Shown here: in pieces, positions 14,674 to 21,885 of the stretch
Numbering within the stretch: the first letter of the stretch is position 1
How the letters are laid out: every line of letters begins with the position of its first letter
Assembly (NCBI GenBank): GCA_047610145.1
Contig: JBLFZF010000044.1
Location: forward strand, 1 to 24,835
Source: CAJXZP01 sp047610145
GTDB taxonomy: Bacteria; Bacteroidota; Bacteroidia; Flavobacteriales_G; Salibacteraceae
Reading direction: 5' to 3'
Length of the DNA: 24,835 bases
Position numbers and translations under genes: made by a program
Notes under the pieces: generated by a model
Told to the model about the DNA's origin: nothing
What the model saw: the letters and a program-made list of their open reading frames with translations, nothing else
Databases searched by the model: none

Positions 14674-16476
14674 TTACTTCACCCCCATTTTTTTTAGAAA
14701 CCTTTGGTTACCTGCTATGAGCACCACGAAATAAACACCGGTTGGTAATTGACTTGTTTGAATAAAATATGTGCTATTCCCAAAAGGTATTGTTCCCTCA
14801 TGAACTAATTGCACCTCTCTACCCAGCATATCTAGCACTGCCACTTTTCCAATTACCGGGTTACTTGCGTGCACAGACACACAGGCAATATTATCTGATG
14901 GATTTGGGAAAATATCTTCCATACCTATAGTAGCGGTTAAATTAACGACCCCGTTTGGGGCAGAAACCGTAAACGACCAATAGCCAGAAGGAGCAACAAT
15001 AGGTCTCACTTGTTCTTTACCTGAATTTGCTTGGCCGTGAACGTAATAAAAAACACGAGTGTTTAGAGCTTGCGTTGGAATTTGAGCTTCCCAATTGTTA
15101 TTACCTACCGCACTCATGGGCACTGCATTATACCCGGCAGCAGTATCGGTGGTCCAATACAAGGTAGCGTTGGCGATACCCGACACCTGATTCATATAAG
15201 CGGTTACGAGATAAGGATTTACCGTATCATCGGTATTGCGTAAACGCTGGTGAGAAATCAGCAACGGATTTTGTACGCCAACCGCCCGAGTAATGCAATG
15301 AATGGCACCACTTAGCGAAATAATATTATTCGGATCTGTATCACAATCAATACCTACCACATTATATCCCGGCATGGCATCGCGTAAAATGCGAAGCGCT
15401 ATCGTGTCGTATTCCGTGCGATAGGTAGGAACAATTACGGTTTTATTTACAAATACTTGATTAGAATACGTGCGGTAATACCCGCCATTATCTGGGTAAT
15501 TACCAGCGGTACTTGGCGGCACCGGAATTCTAACCACTTCATACGGAGTACCGTAAACCGAATTAAAATTATTCAATACATACGCTAAATTTAACTCAAT
15601 TTGCGGGCCATCGGCTACTCCTGTCGGATACTCACTTACCAATAAGGTTTCTTCATCCAGTAACTTCATGTGCATATCAATATGGTGAATACCATCATAG
15701 GGCAAAATTTCCATTTTGATGTATTCGTTGATTCCCATAAATAAATTCATCCGATCATCAATTTGTGCTTCGGTTAAATCTTCTGGGTTAAATAGTCCAC
15801 TAGGCGAATTTTCATCCAGTACTAAATTGGAAGAAAAGGCAGTTCCAAAACCATCTACCATAAAATTGCCTCCCGTATGCACCAAAGAATATGGGGCTGA
15901 AGTTGTTTGATACAATGGTATATTTTTAAAGTTAGCCACGGCATCTGGCACCTCATCATCAGCCGGGCGCGCGCGATTGTAAATCCAATCTACCAAATAC
16001 AGTGAGTCGACTTCATTTTTATATACAGAGTTTCCGCCATAATCACGCATCCAAATAGAGTTCACGTTTTCTTCGATATAACTCACATTATTTAACGGAA
16101 CGCCATTACTCGTTAACCTCGCTTTTACCAGATTTGAATCGGCACAAATTATAATGACCTCGCACTCTTCTTGCGCTATATCGGTTATCTGACACAAAAT
16201 ACCCGGATACCCAGACCAGGCAATAACCAAAGACTGTATTTCTTCCCACTCTGCCATGGTTCGTACCGTTGCATTAGGCGGAGTCTCCATTCCGGTGGCC
16301 GTTCGATTTAAATTATAGGATGCTACGCCCAAGGCTTCTCTGGGTGTCATTTGATTTGGAACAACCGTATTTTGAGAAAGTATGTTAGTTGAAATCAAGA
16401 GCCCTATTAAGAGTGTAAAAAGAGAACGTATCTGTCTATGCGAATACCTATATGCACTTCGAACTATCATTTTCAT
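14674..16476 (-). CDS. Secreted peptidylarginine/agmatine deiminase-family protein with T9SS sorting domain
   Basis: A 600-aa exported guanidino-group hydrolase that would convert peptidyl-arginine or a related guanidine to citrulline/ureido product plus ammonia. A signal peptide covers about residues 1-35 (LFTLLIGLLISTNILSQ). The deiminase domain (about 60-410) keeps the PPAD-type constellation: Trp 142 and Asp 145 in WMRDYG, His 265 and Asp 267 in HHIDMHMKLL, a candidate Asn at 330 in YPDNGGYYRT, and catalytic Cys 394 in SGAIHCITRAVG. An Ig-like module (about 415-510) is followed by a type A T9SS C-terminal domain (DIFPNPSDN to FLKKMGVK). Porphyromonas gingivalis PPAD has the same architecture at similar length. 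Substrate (peptidyl-arginine versus agmatine) is not proven. Two nearby ATGs (16476, 16470) are possible starts. Confidence 0.9.
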   Translation of the reverse strand: MKMIVRSAYRYSHRQIRSLFTLLIGLLISTNILSQNTVVPNQMTPREALGVASYNLNRTATGMETPPNATVRTMAEWEEIQSLVIAWSGYPGILCQITDIAQEECEVIIICADSNLVKARLTSNGVPLNNVSYIEENVNSIWMRDYGGNSVYKNEVDSLYLVDWIYNRARPADDEVPDAVANFKNIPLYQTTSAPYSLVHTGGNFMVDGFGTAFSSNLVLDENSPSGLFNPEDLTEAQIDDRMNLFMGINEYIKMEILPYDGIHHIDMHMKLLDEETLLVSEYPTGVADGPQIELNLAYVLNNFNSVYGTPYEVVRIPVPPSTAGNYPDNGGYYRTYSNQVFVNKTVIVPTYRTEYDTIALRILRDAMPGYNVVGIDCDTDPNNIISLSGAIHCITRAVGVQNPLLISHQRLRNTDDTVNPYLVTAYMNQVSGIANATLYWTTDTAAGYNAVPMSAVGNNNWEAQIPTQALNTRVFYYVHGQANSGKEQVRPIVAPSGYWSFTVSAPNGVVNLTATIGMEDIFPNPSDNIACVSVHASNPVIGKVAVLDMLGREVQLVHEGTIPFGNSTYFIQTSQLPTGVYFVVLIAGNQRFLKKMGVK

Positions 16477-16778
16477 ACCCGTCTTGGTTTATTTGTAATA
16501 CTGGGTAAATATAGGGGAATTGAAGGTCATTGGAAAAGAGAATTTTAAAGCTGCTAGGGTTTACGTCCTTCAATTAACCTTTTACCTCACCTCCACACCG
16601 CTCTAGAAAAATTATTTTACTTCTTTCCACATCAAAAACGAATTTATTAAAAAAATAATTACTCACGCAATCTCTTAATAAACAGGTGTTAAGATGATTT
16701 TTAAACGAAATAAAATAGGATATTTAAAAAAAAATAATTTTTTTTTGTAAAAAGTCTATTATAAACGCAAAGAAGAAC
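16477..16778. other. Divergent AT-rich intergenic region
   Basis: Between the deiminase gene (leftwards) and the cold-shock gene (rightwards) this stretch carries long A and T runs around 16728-16748 but no gene I can support. The reverse-strand TATATTTA near 16509-16516 is a possible -7 element for the deiminase gene. The 65-codon open frame on the reverse strand at 16701-16898 overlaps the cold-shock gene and is rejected. Confidence 0.5.
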
Positions 16779-16786
16779 TACCTTTG
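16779..16786 (+). promoter_or_regulatory. Cold-shock gene -7 element
   Basis: TACCTTTG, a perfect TAnnTTTG match, ends 22 nt before the ATG at 16809. The leader is AT-rich (ATATATAAAATAATTGTT), typical of efficient Bacteroidota initiation without a Shine-Dalgarno sequence. No TTG lies at the ideal -33 distance. Confidence 0.6.
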
Positions 16787-16808
16787 CCGAATATATAAAA
16801 TAATTGTT

Positions 16809-17000
16809 ATGAGTAACGGAACAGTAAAATTTTTCAACGATTCTAAAGGATTCGGATTTATCACCCAAGAAGGTGGAGGTGCAGATGTATTTGTACATGT
16901 AAACGGTCTTATCGATGAAATCAGAGAAGGCGACAAAGTAAGCTTTGATGTTGAAGAAGGTAAAAAAGGTCTTAACGCGGTAAACGTAAAAGTATCGTAA
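16809..17000 (+). CDS. Cold-shock domain protein (CspA family)
   Basis: A 63-aa single cold-shock domain, an OB-fold nucleic-acid chaperone that melts RNA secondary structure in the cytoplasm. The RNP1 motif KGFGFI (13-18) and RNP2 motif VFVHV (27-31) are present, after the usual start GTVKFFNDSKGFGFI. It is a few residues shorter than E. coli CspA (70 aa) but normal for Bacteroidota Csps. It is a single gene with a consensus promoter and a strong terminator, consistent with high expression. Cold induction cannot be judged from sequence alone. Confidence 0.96.
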   Translation: MSNGTVKFFNDSKGFGFITQEGGGADVFVHVNGLIDEIREGDKVSFDVEEGKKGLNAVNVKVS

Positions 17001-17002
17001 CC

Positions 17003-17053
17003 TTATTTCTTCGAAATAAATTTAGACCGGTCAGAAATGACCGGTTTTTTTTT
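17003..17053 (+). terminator. Double-hairpin terminator of the cold-shock gene
   Basis: Directly after the stop, a first hairpin (TTATTTC/GAAATAA, 17003-17009 with 17013-17019) is followed by a GC-rich one: 8-bp stem ACCGGTCA/TGACCGGT (17026-17033 with 17038-17045) capped by a GAAA tetraloop and followed by a run of nine Ts. The second is a textbook intrinsic terminator. The first may protect the 3' end. The following 17054-17282 contains only a weak ATCAGG/CCTGAT inverted repeat (17104-17131). Confidence 0.88.
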
Positions 17054-17282
17054 GCCTTAATTTTTCCTTTCCGCTATTGATTTTGATTCTTGCTTAGACT
17101 GCGATCAGGTAGTAACCTTATACCGCCTGATATGAATAAAAACTAGCGCAGATAAGACCCCCCACTAATTTTAACGTATATTTTTTTCGAAGCTCTCCAC
17201 TTTTACAGTTTTCCCAAAGTATAGACTCTGGCTCGAAATAGTTCGATTCTATTTAGACACTTGGGCCATAAAAGTTAAGGAT

Positions 17283-17316
17283 ACAAAAAAAAGGCAATAC
17301 TCTCGCATCGCCTTTT
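17283..17316 (-). terminator. Terminator of trhO
   Basis: Reverse-strand stem AAAAGGC/GCCTTTT (17316-17310 with 17295-17289), a 14-nt loop and a T run continuing to 17284. It lies about 20 nt after the trhO stop. Confidence 0.75.
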
Positions 17317-17336
17317 GTATATATGATAGAGGTTAT

Positions 17337-18368
17337 TTATTTCTTAAACGCCAACTTCTCTGATCTTCCTTTCTTGAAAATTTTATTGCTATTATGTGTT
17401 CCTTTACGCAACTCTTTCTGCTCTTCAAAAGGCAAAGCAGCCACTTCCTGACATTCTATAGAGCAACACATATCCATTTTCTCTTGGCACTTCTTACATT
17501 GAATAAATAATAAATGACACGCTTCATTCGCGCAGTTCACGTGCGAATCAAACGGATCCCCGCATTGATGACAGTTAGAAACCACATGTTCTGAAATACG
17601 TTCCGATTTACGTTCATCAAACACAAAATTCTGACCTTGAAATTTATTTTCAATACCGTCCTCTTTTACCTGGCGCATGTATTCAATAATACCACCTTCC
17701 AGTTGGTACACATTCTTGAAACCTTTGTGTTTGAAATACGCACTCGCTTTTTCACAACGAATACCACCAGTACAATACATCACCAAGTTTTTATCTTCTT
17801 TATGCGCTTTTAAGTCGTCTTCAATAACATCTAACGAATCTCTAAACGTATCTACATCTGGAGTAACGGCTCCTTCAAAGTGACCAATTTCACTTTCATA
17901 ATGATTACGCATATCCACCAAAACCGTTTCTTTTTTCGAAATCAAATCATTAAAACCGTCTGCTTTTAAATGCACGCCAATATCGGTCACATCAAAAGTT
18001 TCATCATGGAGTCCGTCAGCTACAATTTTATCGCGCACCTTGACTTTCAACTTTAAGAAAGATTTATTGTCATGTTCTATCGCCACATTTAAGCGGATAC
18101 CATTTAAAAATGAAATGGAATCTAGATGAGTTTTAAATTCATTAAAACGATCAGCTGGCAAAGATAACTGGGCATTAATACCCTCGTTAGCTACGTAAAT
18201 ACGCCCCAATACATCGAGTTCGTTCCAATGAATGAATAAGTGATCTCGCAGTATTCGCGGATTCCCAATATGATGATACGTATAAAACGATATCGTTAAT
18301 CGGTCTTTGCCCGCCTCATCAATGAGTTGTGCACGCTCCTCAGCGCTTAACTTATTATACAGTTGCAT
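17337..18368 (-). CDS. trhO: tRNA uridine(34) hydroxylase TrhO (rhodanese-domain, YceA family)
   Basis: A 343-aa enzyme that hydroxylates uridine 34 in the wobble position of certain tRNAs (first step to cmo5U/mo5U-type modification). Seen: an N-terminal acylphosphatase-like domain (about 20-115, with GRIYVANEGINAQLS), a rhodanese domain (about 125-240, with VLVDMRNHYESEIGHF and the active loop CTGGIRCEKAS, catalytic Cys 199) and a C-terminal cysteine-rich zinc-binding tail (CHQCGDPFDSHVNC and more Cys to about 310). The longest ORF starts at 18410, inside the consensus -7 box at 18408-18415, so that start cannot be transcribed from this promoter; the ATG at 18368 is chosen. It appears monocistronic. 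Confidence 0.93.
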   Translation of the reverse strand: MQLYNKLSAEERAQLIDEAGKDRLTISFYTYHHIGNPRILRDHLFIHWNELDVLGRIYVANEGINAQLSLPADRFNEFKTHLDSISFLNGIRLNVAIEHDNKSFLKLKVKVRDKIVADGLHDETFDVTDIGVHLKADGFNDLISKKETVLVDMRNHYESEIGHFEGAVTPDVDTFRDSLDVIEDDLKAHKEDKNLVMYCTGGIRCEKASAYFKHKGFKNVYQLEGGIIEYMRQVKEDGIENKFQGQNFVFDERKSERISEHVVSNCHQCGDPFDSHVNCANEACHLLFIQCKKCQEKMDMCCSIECQEVAALPFEEQKELRKGTHNSNKIFKKGRSEKLAFKK

Positions 18369-18407
18369 GCTATAAATAAATTTTGCGTTTGATATATGTT
18401 GAACGTA

Positions 18408-18415
18408 CAAAAGTA
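18408..18415 (-). promoter_or_regulatory. trhO -7 element
   Basis: Reverse-strand TACTTTTG, a perfect TAnnTTTG match, 39 nt upstream of the chosen ATG. It overlaps the first ATG of the longest ORF and so decides the start. The 18416-18666 gap upstream has no recognisable gene, only a small CCTCT/AGAGG hairpin near 18535-18551. Confidence 0.6.
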
Positions 18416-18666
18416 TTGAATAAGCTGGACGTCAGATAAAAGATATGGGAAAAAAGATGGCCAGCTAGGGATGATACCCCTCCTATTTGAGAATAGTAGG
18501 TAGATGCCTAAAAACTCCCCCTCCACTACCCTGTACCTCTCTGCGAAGAGGGAACCAAAAAATTATCGAGTTGGGTACTTTTCTTTGACAAATAACGACC
18601 CTCTTCCAACTAAAACAGGCGTTACTTCCACCTACTGATCCATCCGTAAAAGCACCGTCTAAAAAA

Positions 18667-19035
18667 CTACTCTTTTACCGATTTATCCTTTTTTGGGGTC
18701 AACAGATACATCCAAATCAACCTAGAGTATCTGAAATTAGTAAAACTAGTCAGTACAATAACCCCAAACATTATCGCGATTAGGACTTCTGTATTGCTGA
18801 TGAAAAATTGGGCAATAAAAAAAGCCCCTCCCAACTCGGCTACAATCAGCGCATAACTCACAAACATTGCCCCAAAAAAGAATCCGGGTTCCGTTTCATA
18901 GGTATGCCTACAATTCGCACATGAATCGTTCATTTTAGGTGCTTTAAACAACAAAATATTACCATTTGTTTGAAAAACTTTTTCTTGCTCACAAATAGGA
19001 CATTTAGCGGCCACGACTTTTTGTACAATATTCAT
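18667..19035 (-). CDS. DUF983 family membrane protein
   Basis: A 122-aa protein of the DUF983 family. The N-terminal soluble part has two Cys pairs, C-P-I-C (12-15) and C-A-N-C (39-42), forming a likely zinc ribbon. The motif YETEPGFFFGAMFVSYAL then leads into two predicted membrane segments (about 52-76 and 83-105). The C-terminus is basic. This matches the family, whose role is unknown. The longest ORF begins at 19077, but a consensus -7 box at 19055-19062 lies inside that extension, so the ATG at 19035 is used. It is divergent from the AraC regulator gene with an 87-bp intergenic region. Confidence 0.9.
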   Translation of the reverse strand: MNIVQKVVAAKCPICEQEKVFQTNGNILLFKAPKMNDSCANCRHTYETEPGFFFGAMFVSYALIVAELGGAFFIAQFFISNTEVLIAIMFGVIVLTSFTNFRYSRLIWMYLLTPKKDKSVKE

Positions 19036-19054
19036 ATTATCTGATCTTAAAATG

Positions 19055-19062
19055 CAAAAGTA
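19055..19062 (-). promoter_or_regulatory. DUF983 gene -7 element
   Basis: Reverse-strand TACTTTTG, a perfect TAnnTTTG match, ends 19 nt before the ATG at 19035. No -33 TTG is evident; the equivalent position is shared with the divergent araC promoter. Confidence 0.58.
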
Positions 19063-19083
19063 GCTTAATAGAGTCATTTTGTG

Positions 19084-19115
19084 TTGTGTTCTTTACGCTC
19101 ATACTTGTACTTTTG
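19084..19115 (+). promoter_or_regulatory. Promoter of the AraC-family regulator gene
   Basis: -33 TTG (19084-19086), a 21-nt spacer and a consensus -7 TACTTTTG (19108-19115). The ATG follows only 7 nt after the -7 box, so the mRNA would be almost leaderless. Confidence 0.65.
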
Positions 19116-19122
19116 AGACATT

Positions 19123-20013
19123 ATGGGCAATGAATCATTTCCAATTTTAAATATTAAACACTTCCAAGATACTTCTGATCAAGAATCTTTTTACGCCAAT
19201 ATTTTTTCCAATCATTTGCGTTGCAATCATACCGAGATTACAACGCCTCATAAACATGATTTTTATCTTTCGGTATGCTTCACTCACGGACAAGGCACGC
19301 ATGAAATAGACTTTCAAACTTTTCCTATTACTGCTGGCTCGCTCTATTTTTTACACCCCGGTCAAACGCATTCTTGGAAATTGTCGGATGATATTGAAGG
19401 GTATATTTTTTTTCACTCTAGAAACTTTTACGATAGTCAGTACGCACGAAAAAGCATCACCGACTTCCCCTTGTATCACTCCTCACGGTTTCCTCCATTT
19501 TTACAATTAGACCCTGATCAAACCCAGAAAGCAATAGATACGTTTCAATCTCTGTTATCCGAATACCCCATACCTTGTTTAGCTAAAGCAGAAAAAGTAT
19601 GCAGTTTATTAGATGTTTTTTACCTTGATTTATCGGAGCAGTTAATTAAATTACATTCGGAAGCTCCGGTGCAACCCCATACCTACACCTCTAAAATTAA
19701 CCAACTCGAGCAACTTATAGAGCACCATTTTAAACACGAAAAACTGCCTCGAGTATACGCCCAAAAAATGAATATGACCTCCAAGCACTTGAACCGAATA
19801 TGTAAAAGCACCCTTGGAAAAACCACCTCTGAGTTAATTAACGCTCGCCTTTTGCTCGAGTCTAAACGAATGTTGGTCCATACAGATCATCCCCTTTCTT
19901 TTGCGGCATATGCATTAGGATTTAAAGACTACGCCTACTTTTCAAGATGGTTCAAACAACAAACTGGCAAAACGCCCAGTCAGTTTAAAGGTCAATATCA
20001 TACTTCTCTGTAG
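19123..20013 (+). CDS. AraC family transcriptional regulator
   Basis: A 296-aa regulator with an N-terminal cupin-like ligand domain (about 35-110) and a C-terminal AraC double helix-turn-helix (about 190-292). The cupin part contains TTPHKHDFYLSVCFTHG, HEIDFQTFPITAGSLYFLHP and GQTHSWKL, the usual H-x-H-x-x-Y ... P-G-x-x-H pattern of sensors for small molecules. The HTH part has YAQKMNMTSKHLNRICKSTL (first helix pair) and AAYALGFKDYAYFSRWFKQQ then TGKTPSQFK (second, with the family signature G-F-x-D-x-x-Y-F-x-R-x-F-K). The inducer and targets are unknown. It is related to the regulator at 23590-24537 and is followed by a toxin-antitoxin pair 28 nt downstream. Confidence 0.94.
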   Translation: MGNESFPILNIKHFQDTSDQESFYANIFSNHLRCNHTEITTPHKHDFYLSVCFTHGQGTHEIDFQTFPITAGSLYFLHPGQTHSWKLSDDIEGYIFFHSRNFYDSQYARKSITDFPLYHSSRFPPFLQLDPDQTQKAIDTFQSLLSEYPIPCLAKAEKVCSLLDVFYLDLSEQLIKLHSEAPVQPHTYTSKINQLEQLIEHHFKHEKLPRVYAQKMNMTSKHLNRICKSTLGKTTSELINARLLLESKRMLVHTDHPLSFAAYALGFKDYAYFSRWFKQQTGKTPSQFKGQYHTSL

Positions 20014-20020
20014 ATTTCAA

Positions 20021-20028
20021 TAACTTTA
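20021..20028 (+). promoter_or_regulatory. Possible -7 element of the toxin-antitoxin operon
   Basis: TAACTTTA matches TAnnTTTG except for the last base and ends 13 nt before the antitoxin ATG (20042). No -33 box is clear, so the pair may instead be co-transcribed with the AraC gene ending at 20013. Confidence 0.3.
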
Positions 20029-20041
20029 CCGACTTACAATC

Positions 20042-20266
20042 ATGAAAAACAAGGACAAAAACACCGAAATATCAAAAGCCAGCTCTCAGGCAGATACGCC
20101 CTATAACCGAGAATTACTGCAATCTATGCTGCAACTTGGCGAACAGGAGCGAACAAATAATGGCCTCTTAATTCACGCCTTGATTGTGGGCGAAAATGCG
20201 CCATTCATTAAAAATTTTCACCCTAAAAACCACTTGAAACACATACAACAAAACACCCATGAGTAA
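20042..20266 (+). CDS. Putative antitoxin of a ParDE-like type II system
   Basis: A 74-aa hydrophilic protein immediately upstream of a ParE-like toxin and overlapping it by 8 nt. The C-terminal LLIHALIVGENAPFIKNFHP plus KNHLKHI resembles the toxin-binding tail of ParD antitoxins, which typically read A-L-I-x-G-E-x-S-x-x-x-x-(D/N)-F-x-x-x-x-(F/H)-L. The N-terminal part (residues 1-35) is rich in Lys, Asn, Ser and shows no obvious ribbon-helix-helix. DNA binding is therefore not evident, and autoregulation may need the complex or may be absent. Function is inferred mainly from gene order and the tail. Confidence 0.72.
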   Translation: MKNKDKNTEISKASSQADTPYNRELLQSMLQLGEQERTNNGLLIHALIVGENAPFIKNFHPKNHLKHIQQNTHE

Positions 20267-20534
20267 AACGACTGTTTTAATGAGTGAGGTAGCTATTACC
20301 GATTTAGAAACTGTTTGGCGAGCAACGTTAGATACCTCAGGTCGTGAGGATGCAGATGCGCTTTACATAGACCTCATTGCTCAATTAAAGAAAATAGCCA
20401 CCGACTTTACCCTTGGGAAATCTATTGAAAACATACGAGATGGTTACCGCATACTTGCCACAGCAGGGCATTGCATTTATTACCGCGCTGATGTAATAAA
20501 TAAGGTAGATATTATTCGGGTTCTTCCGCGCTAG
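20259..20534 (+). CDS. ParE/RelE-superfamily toxin
   Basis: A 91-aa protein with the ParE/RelE toxin fold, which poisons gyrase (ParE) or cleaves mRNA on the ribosome (RelE). The N-terminal VLMSEVAITDLETVWRATLD corresponds to the usual S-x-x-A-x-x-D-L-x-x-I-W helix. The C-terminal part IRDGYRILATAGHCIYYRAD followed by VDIIRVLPR is the core beta-sheet, with the family's H-x-I-(Y/F)-Y-R ... I-I-R-V-L-(H/P) signature. The sequence favours ParE over RelE. It overlaps the antitoxin gene by 8 nt (ATG inside the antitoxin end), the normal type II layout. It looks intact. Confidence 0.85.
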   Translation: MSKTTVLMSEVAITDLETVWRATLDTSGREDADALYIDLIAQLKKIATDFTLGKSIENIRDGYRILATAGHCIYYRADVINKVDIIRVLPR

Positions 20535-20551
20535 TCATAAAATAAATGGAC

Positions 20552-20574
20552 TTTACACCCTGAAAACAGGGTAA
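20552..20574 (+). terminator. Weak terminator-like hairpin after the toxin gene
   Basis: CCCTG/CAGGG (20558-20562 with 20567-20571) with an AAAA loop, extended by TTA/TAA across a 2-nt bulge, followed by AT-rich sequence (TTTAAT) but no long T run. It lies about 20 nt after the toxin stop. Confidence 0.4.
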
Positions 20575-20589
20575 TTTAATAGTCGGGAA

Positions 20590-20622
20590 TTGAATTTAAT
20601 CAGTCCAGAATCCGTAACTTTA
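20590..20622 (+). promoter_or_regulatory. Lipocalin gene promoter
   Basis: -33 TTG (20590-20592), a 22-nt spacer and -7 TAACTTTA (20615-20622, one mismatch). It ends 1 nt before the first ATG of the longest ORF (20624), which favours the downstream ATG at 20645. Confidence 0.5.
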
Positions 20623-20644
20623 TATGACACAAAAAAACCGAATT

Positions 20645-21172
20645 ATGAACAAGTATCTTTTTGTAAGTATCCTCCTATCCACTACGCTACTATCCTGTCA
20701 AAACCAAAACGCTATGATTGATAAAACCGTTGTAAAAGAACTCGATCTAGAAAAATATTTAGGCACCTGGTATGAAATTGCCAGATACGACCATTCATTT
20801 GAACGAAACTTAGTGGGGGTGACCGCAACATACTCTATGCGTGAGGATGGAAAAATAAAAGTGGTGAACTCTGGTTATGAATATACCCTAGACGGAAAAC
20901 TTTCGGAAGCCACTGGGAAAGCAAAGATTCCGGATTTAACAGAACCTTCCAAACTCAAAGTATCATTTTTCTGGATATTCTATGGAGATTATTTCGTGAT
21001 GGAATTAGACCAAAACTATCAATGGGCGGTGATTGGCAGTAGCTCCGACAAATACTTATGGATTTTATCTCGGGTACCGCACATGAACCCAACTATATAC
21101 CAAGGTTTATTAGATAACCTAACCAAACGTGGTTACGATGTTTCCAAGTTAATTGACGTAGCTCAGAAATAG
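20645..21172 (+). CDS. Lipocalin family lipoprotein (Blc-like)
   Basis: A 175-aa outer-membrane-type lipocalin lipoprotein. The signal peptide MNKYLFVSILLSTTLLSC ends in a perfect lipobox L-L-S-C (Cys 18). The barrel signature KYLGTWYEIARYDHSFERNL (about 37-56) is the lipocalin G-x-W motif as in bacterial Blc/apolipoprotein-D-like proteins, LKVSFFWIFYGDYFVMELD is the middle strands and YLWILSRVPHM near residue 140 is the third conserved region. Such proteins bind fatty acids or lysophospholipids and support envelope maintenance. The ATG at 20645 is chosen over 20624 because the promoter abuts the latter and because it starts the signal peptide cleanly. Monocistronic. Confidence 0.93.
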   Translation: MNKYLFVSILLSTTLLSCQNQNAMIDKTVVKELDLEKYLGTWYEIARYDHSFERNLVGVTATYSMREDGKIKVVNSGYEYTLDGKLSEATGKAKIPDLTEPSKLKVSFFWIFYGDYFVMELDQNYQWAVIGSSSDKYLWILSRVPHMNPTIYQGLLDNLTKRGYDVSKLIDVAQK

Positions 21173-21179
21173 CATTAAC

Positions 21180-21198
21180 AATAGCGCTATTCTTTTTT
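21180..21198 (+). terminator. Possible terminator of the lipocalin gene
   Basis: A 12-bp palindrome AATAGCGCTATT (21180-21191) is followed by CTTTTTT. The stem leaves little loop, so it would be a weak intrinsic terminator. The stretch 21199-21438 shows a GAGCG/CGCTC hairpin (21207-21238) but no gene I can support. Confidence 0.3.
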
Positions 21199-21438
21199 GA
21201 CAAATGAGAGCGTTCCAATACGTAGATTTACGGTCGCTCTTGCAACAAGCAACATGGAAAATGTAGACCCTGCGATGGCCTGCCTAGTTCTCTTTAGAAA
21301 AGAGAAAAGTAAGCCCGGTAGTGATTGGCTTATATACCTTTATAAAAGCGTCTTTTTTGGGCGCACAAAAAGAAAATTAGCCTTTTTATTATGGCACAAA
21401 AAACGGTTATGGCTCAATTAATCCAGCCGACTTCTTCT

Positions 21439-21846
21439 CTACCAAATTACCACCCCCGGTTTATTCACCACCGGTGTATTCTCGAGTAACACATCGGTAA
21501 TGGTATGTGCCCCGAAAATGAATTTCTTATCCATTAATTGGGTGCCGTTAAAAAAGGTCACCCAGTATTCGTTATTTAAATGAAAAACATCGTTGGTGAT
21601 GTGTTCGATCTTAGCAGCTGTTTTAGCAGGAACATTGCCAATTACATGACGTAATACAGAAGTTTCTGTTTTTGCTTTCCCTGGCTCTTCTAAATAGCCT
21701 TTAGCCGTAATCATTACTCCTTCAATCATTTCGTTTTGATCGTTCACCAAGTATACATTCCAAAACTCATTTTTATTTTCATCGGTTTCCTTTACCGCGG
21801 CTATATAAACGTTCTTTACTTCTGGTATCTCGATATCTTTTTTCAT
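21439..21846 (-). CDS. Conserved hypothetical cytoplasmic protein
   Basis: A 135-aa protein beginning MKKDIEIPEVKNVYIAAVKE, with no signal peptide, membrane segment or catalytic motif. I recall similar proteins as unnamed conserved hypotheticals in Flavobacteriia, with the same start and blocks like FWNVYLVNDQNE, VLRHVIGNVPAKTAAKIEHI and YWVTFFNGTQLMDKKFIFGA. The alternation of hydrophobic residues suggests a mainly beta structure. The longest ORF starts at 21879, but a consensus -7 box at 21863-21870 lies inside that extension, so the ATG at 21846 is used. It begins 39 nt downstream of the stop of the T9SS protein gene, with its own promoter. No function is assigned. Confidence 0.8.
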   Translation of the reverse strand: MKKDIEIPEVKNVYIAAVKETDENKNEFWNVYLVNDQNEMIEGVMITAKGYLEEPGKAKTETSVLRHVIGNVPAKTAAKIEHITNDVFHLNNEYWVTFFNGTQLMDKKFIFGAHTITDVLLENTPVVNKPGVVIW

Positions 21847-21862
21847 TTTTGTAACCTTTAGG

Positions 21863-21870
21863 CAAAGGTA
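21863..21870 (-). promoter_or_regulatory. -7 element of the conserved hypothetical gene
   Basis: Reverse-strand TACCTTTG, a perfect TAnnTTTG match, ends 16 nt before the ATG at 21846. A TTTTG about 24 nt upstream, inside the end of the T9SS gene, is a possible -33 box. Confidence 0.58.
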
Positions 21871-21885
21871 AAAGTTCACATGAAT

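Noticed and set aside
16701..16898. 65-codon reverse ORF over the cold-shock gene
   Set aside because: It lies antisense to the csp coding region and runs through A/T tracts; shadow frame.
17241..17250. tRNA-like GTTCGATTC
   Set aside because: No acceptor stem, anticodon arm or CCA-compatible fold around it.
21197..21421. 74-codon forward ORF after the lipocalin gene
   Set aside because: It needs a TTG start, has no promoter, an unusual Lys/Trp-rich composition and no family resemblance; probably chance.
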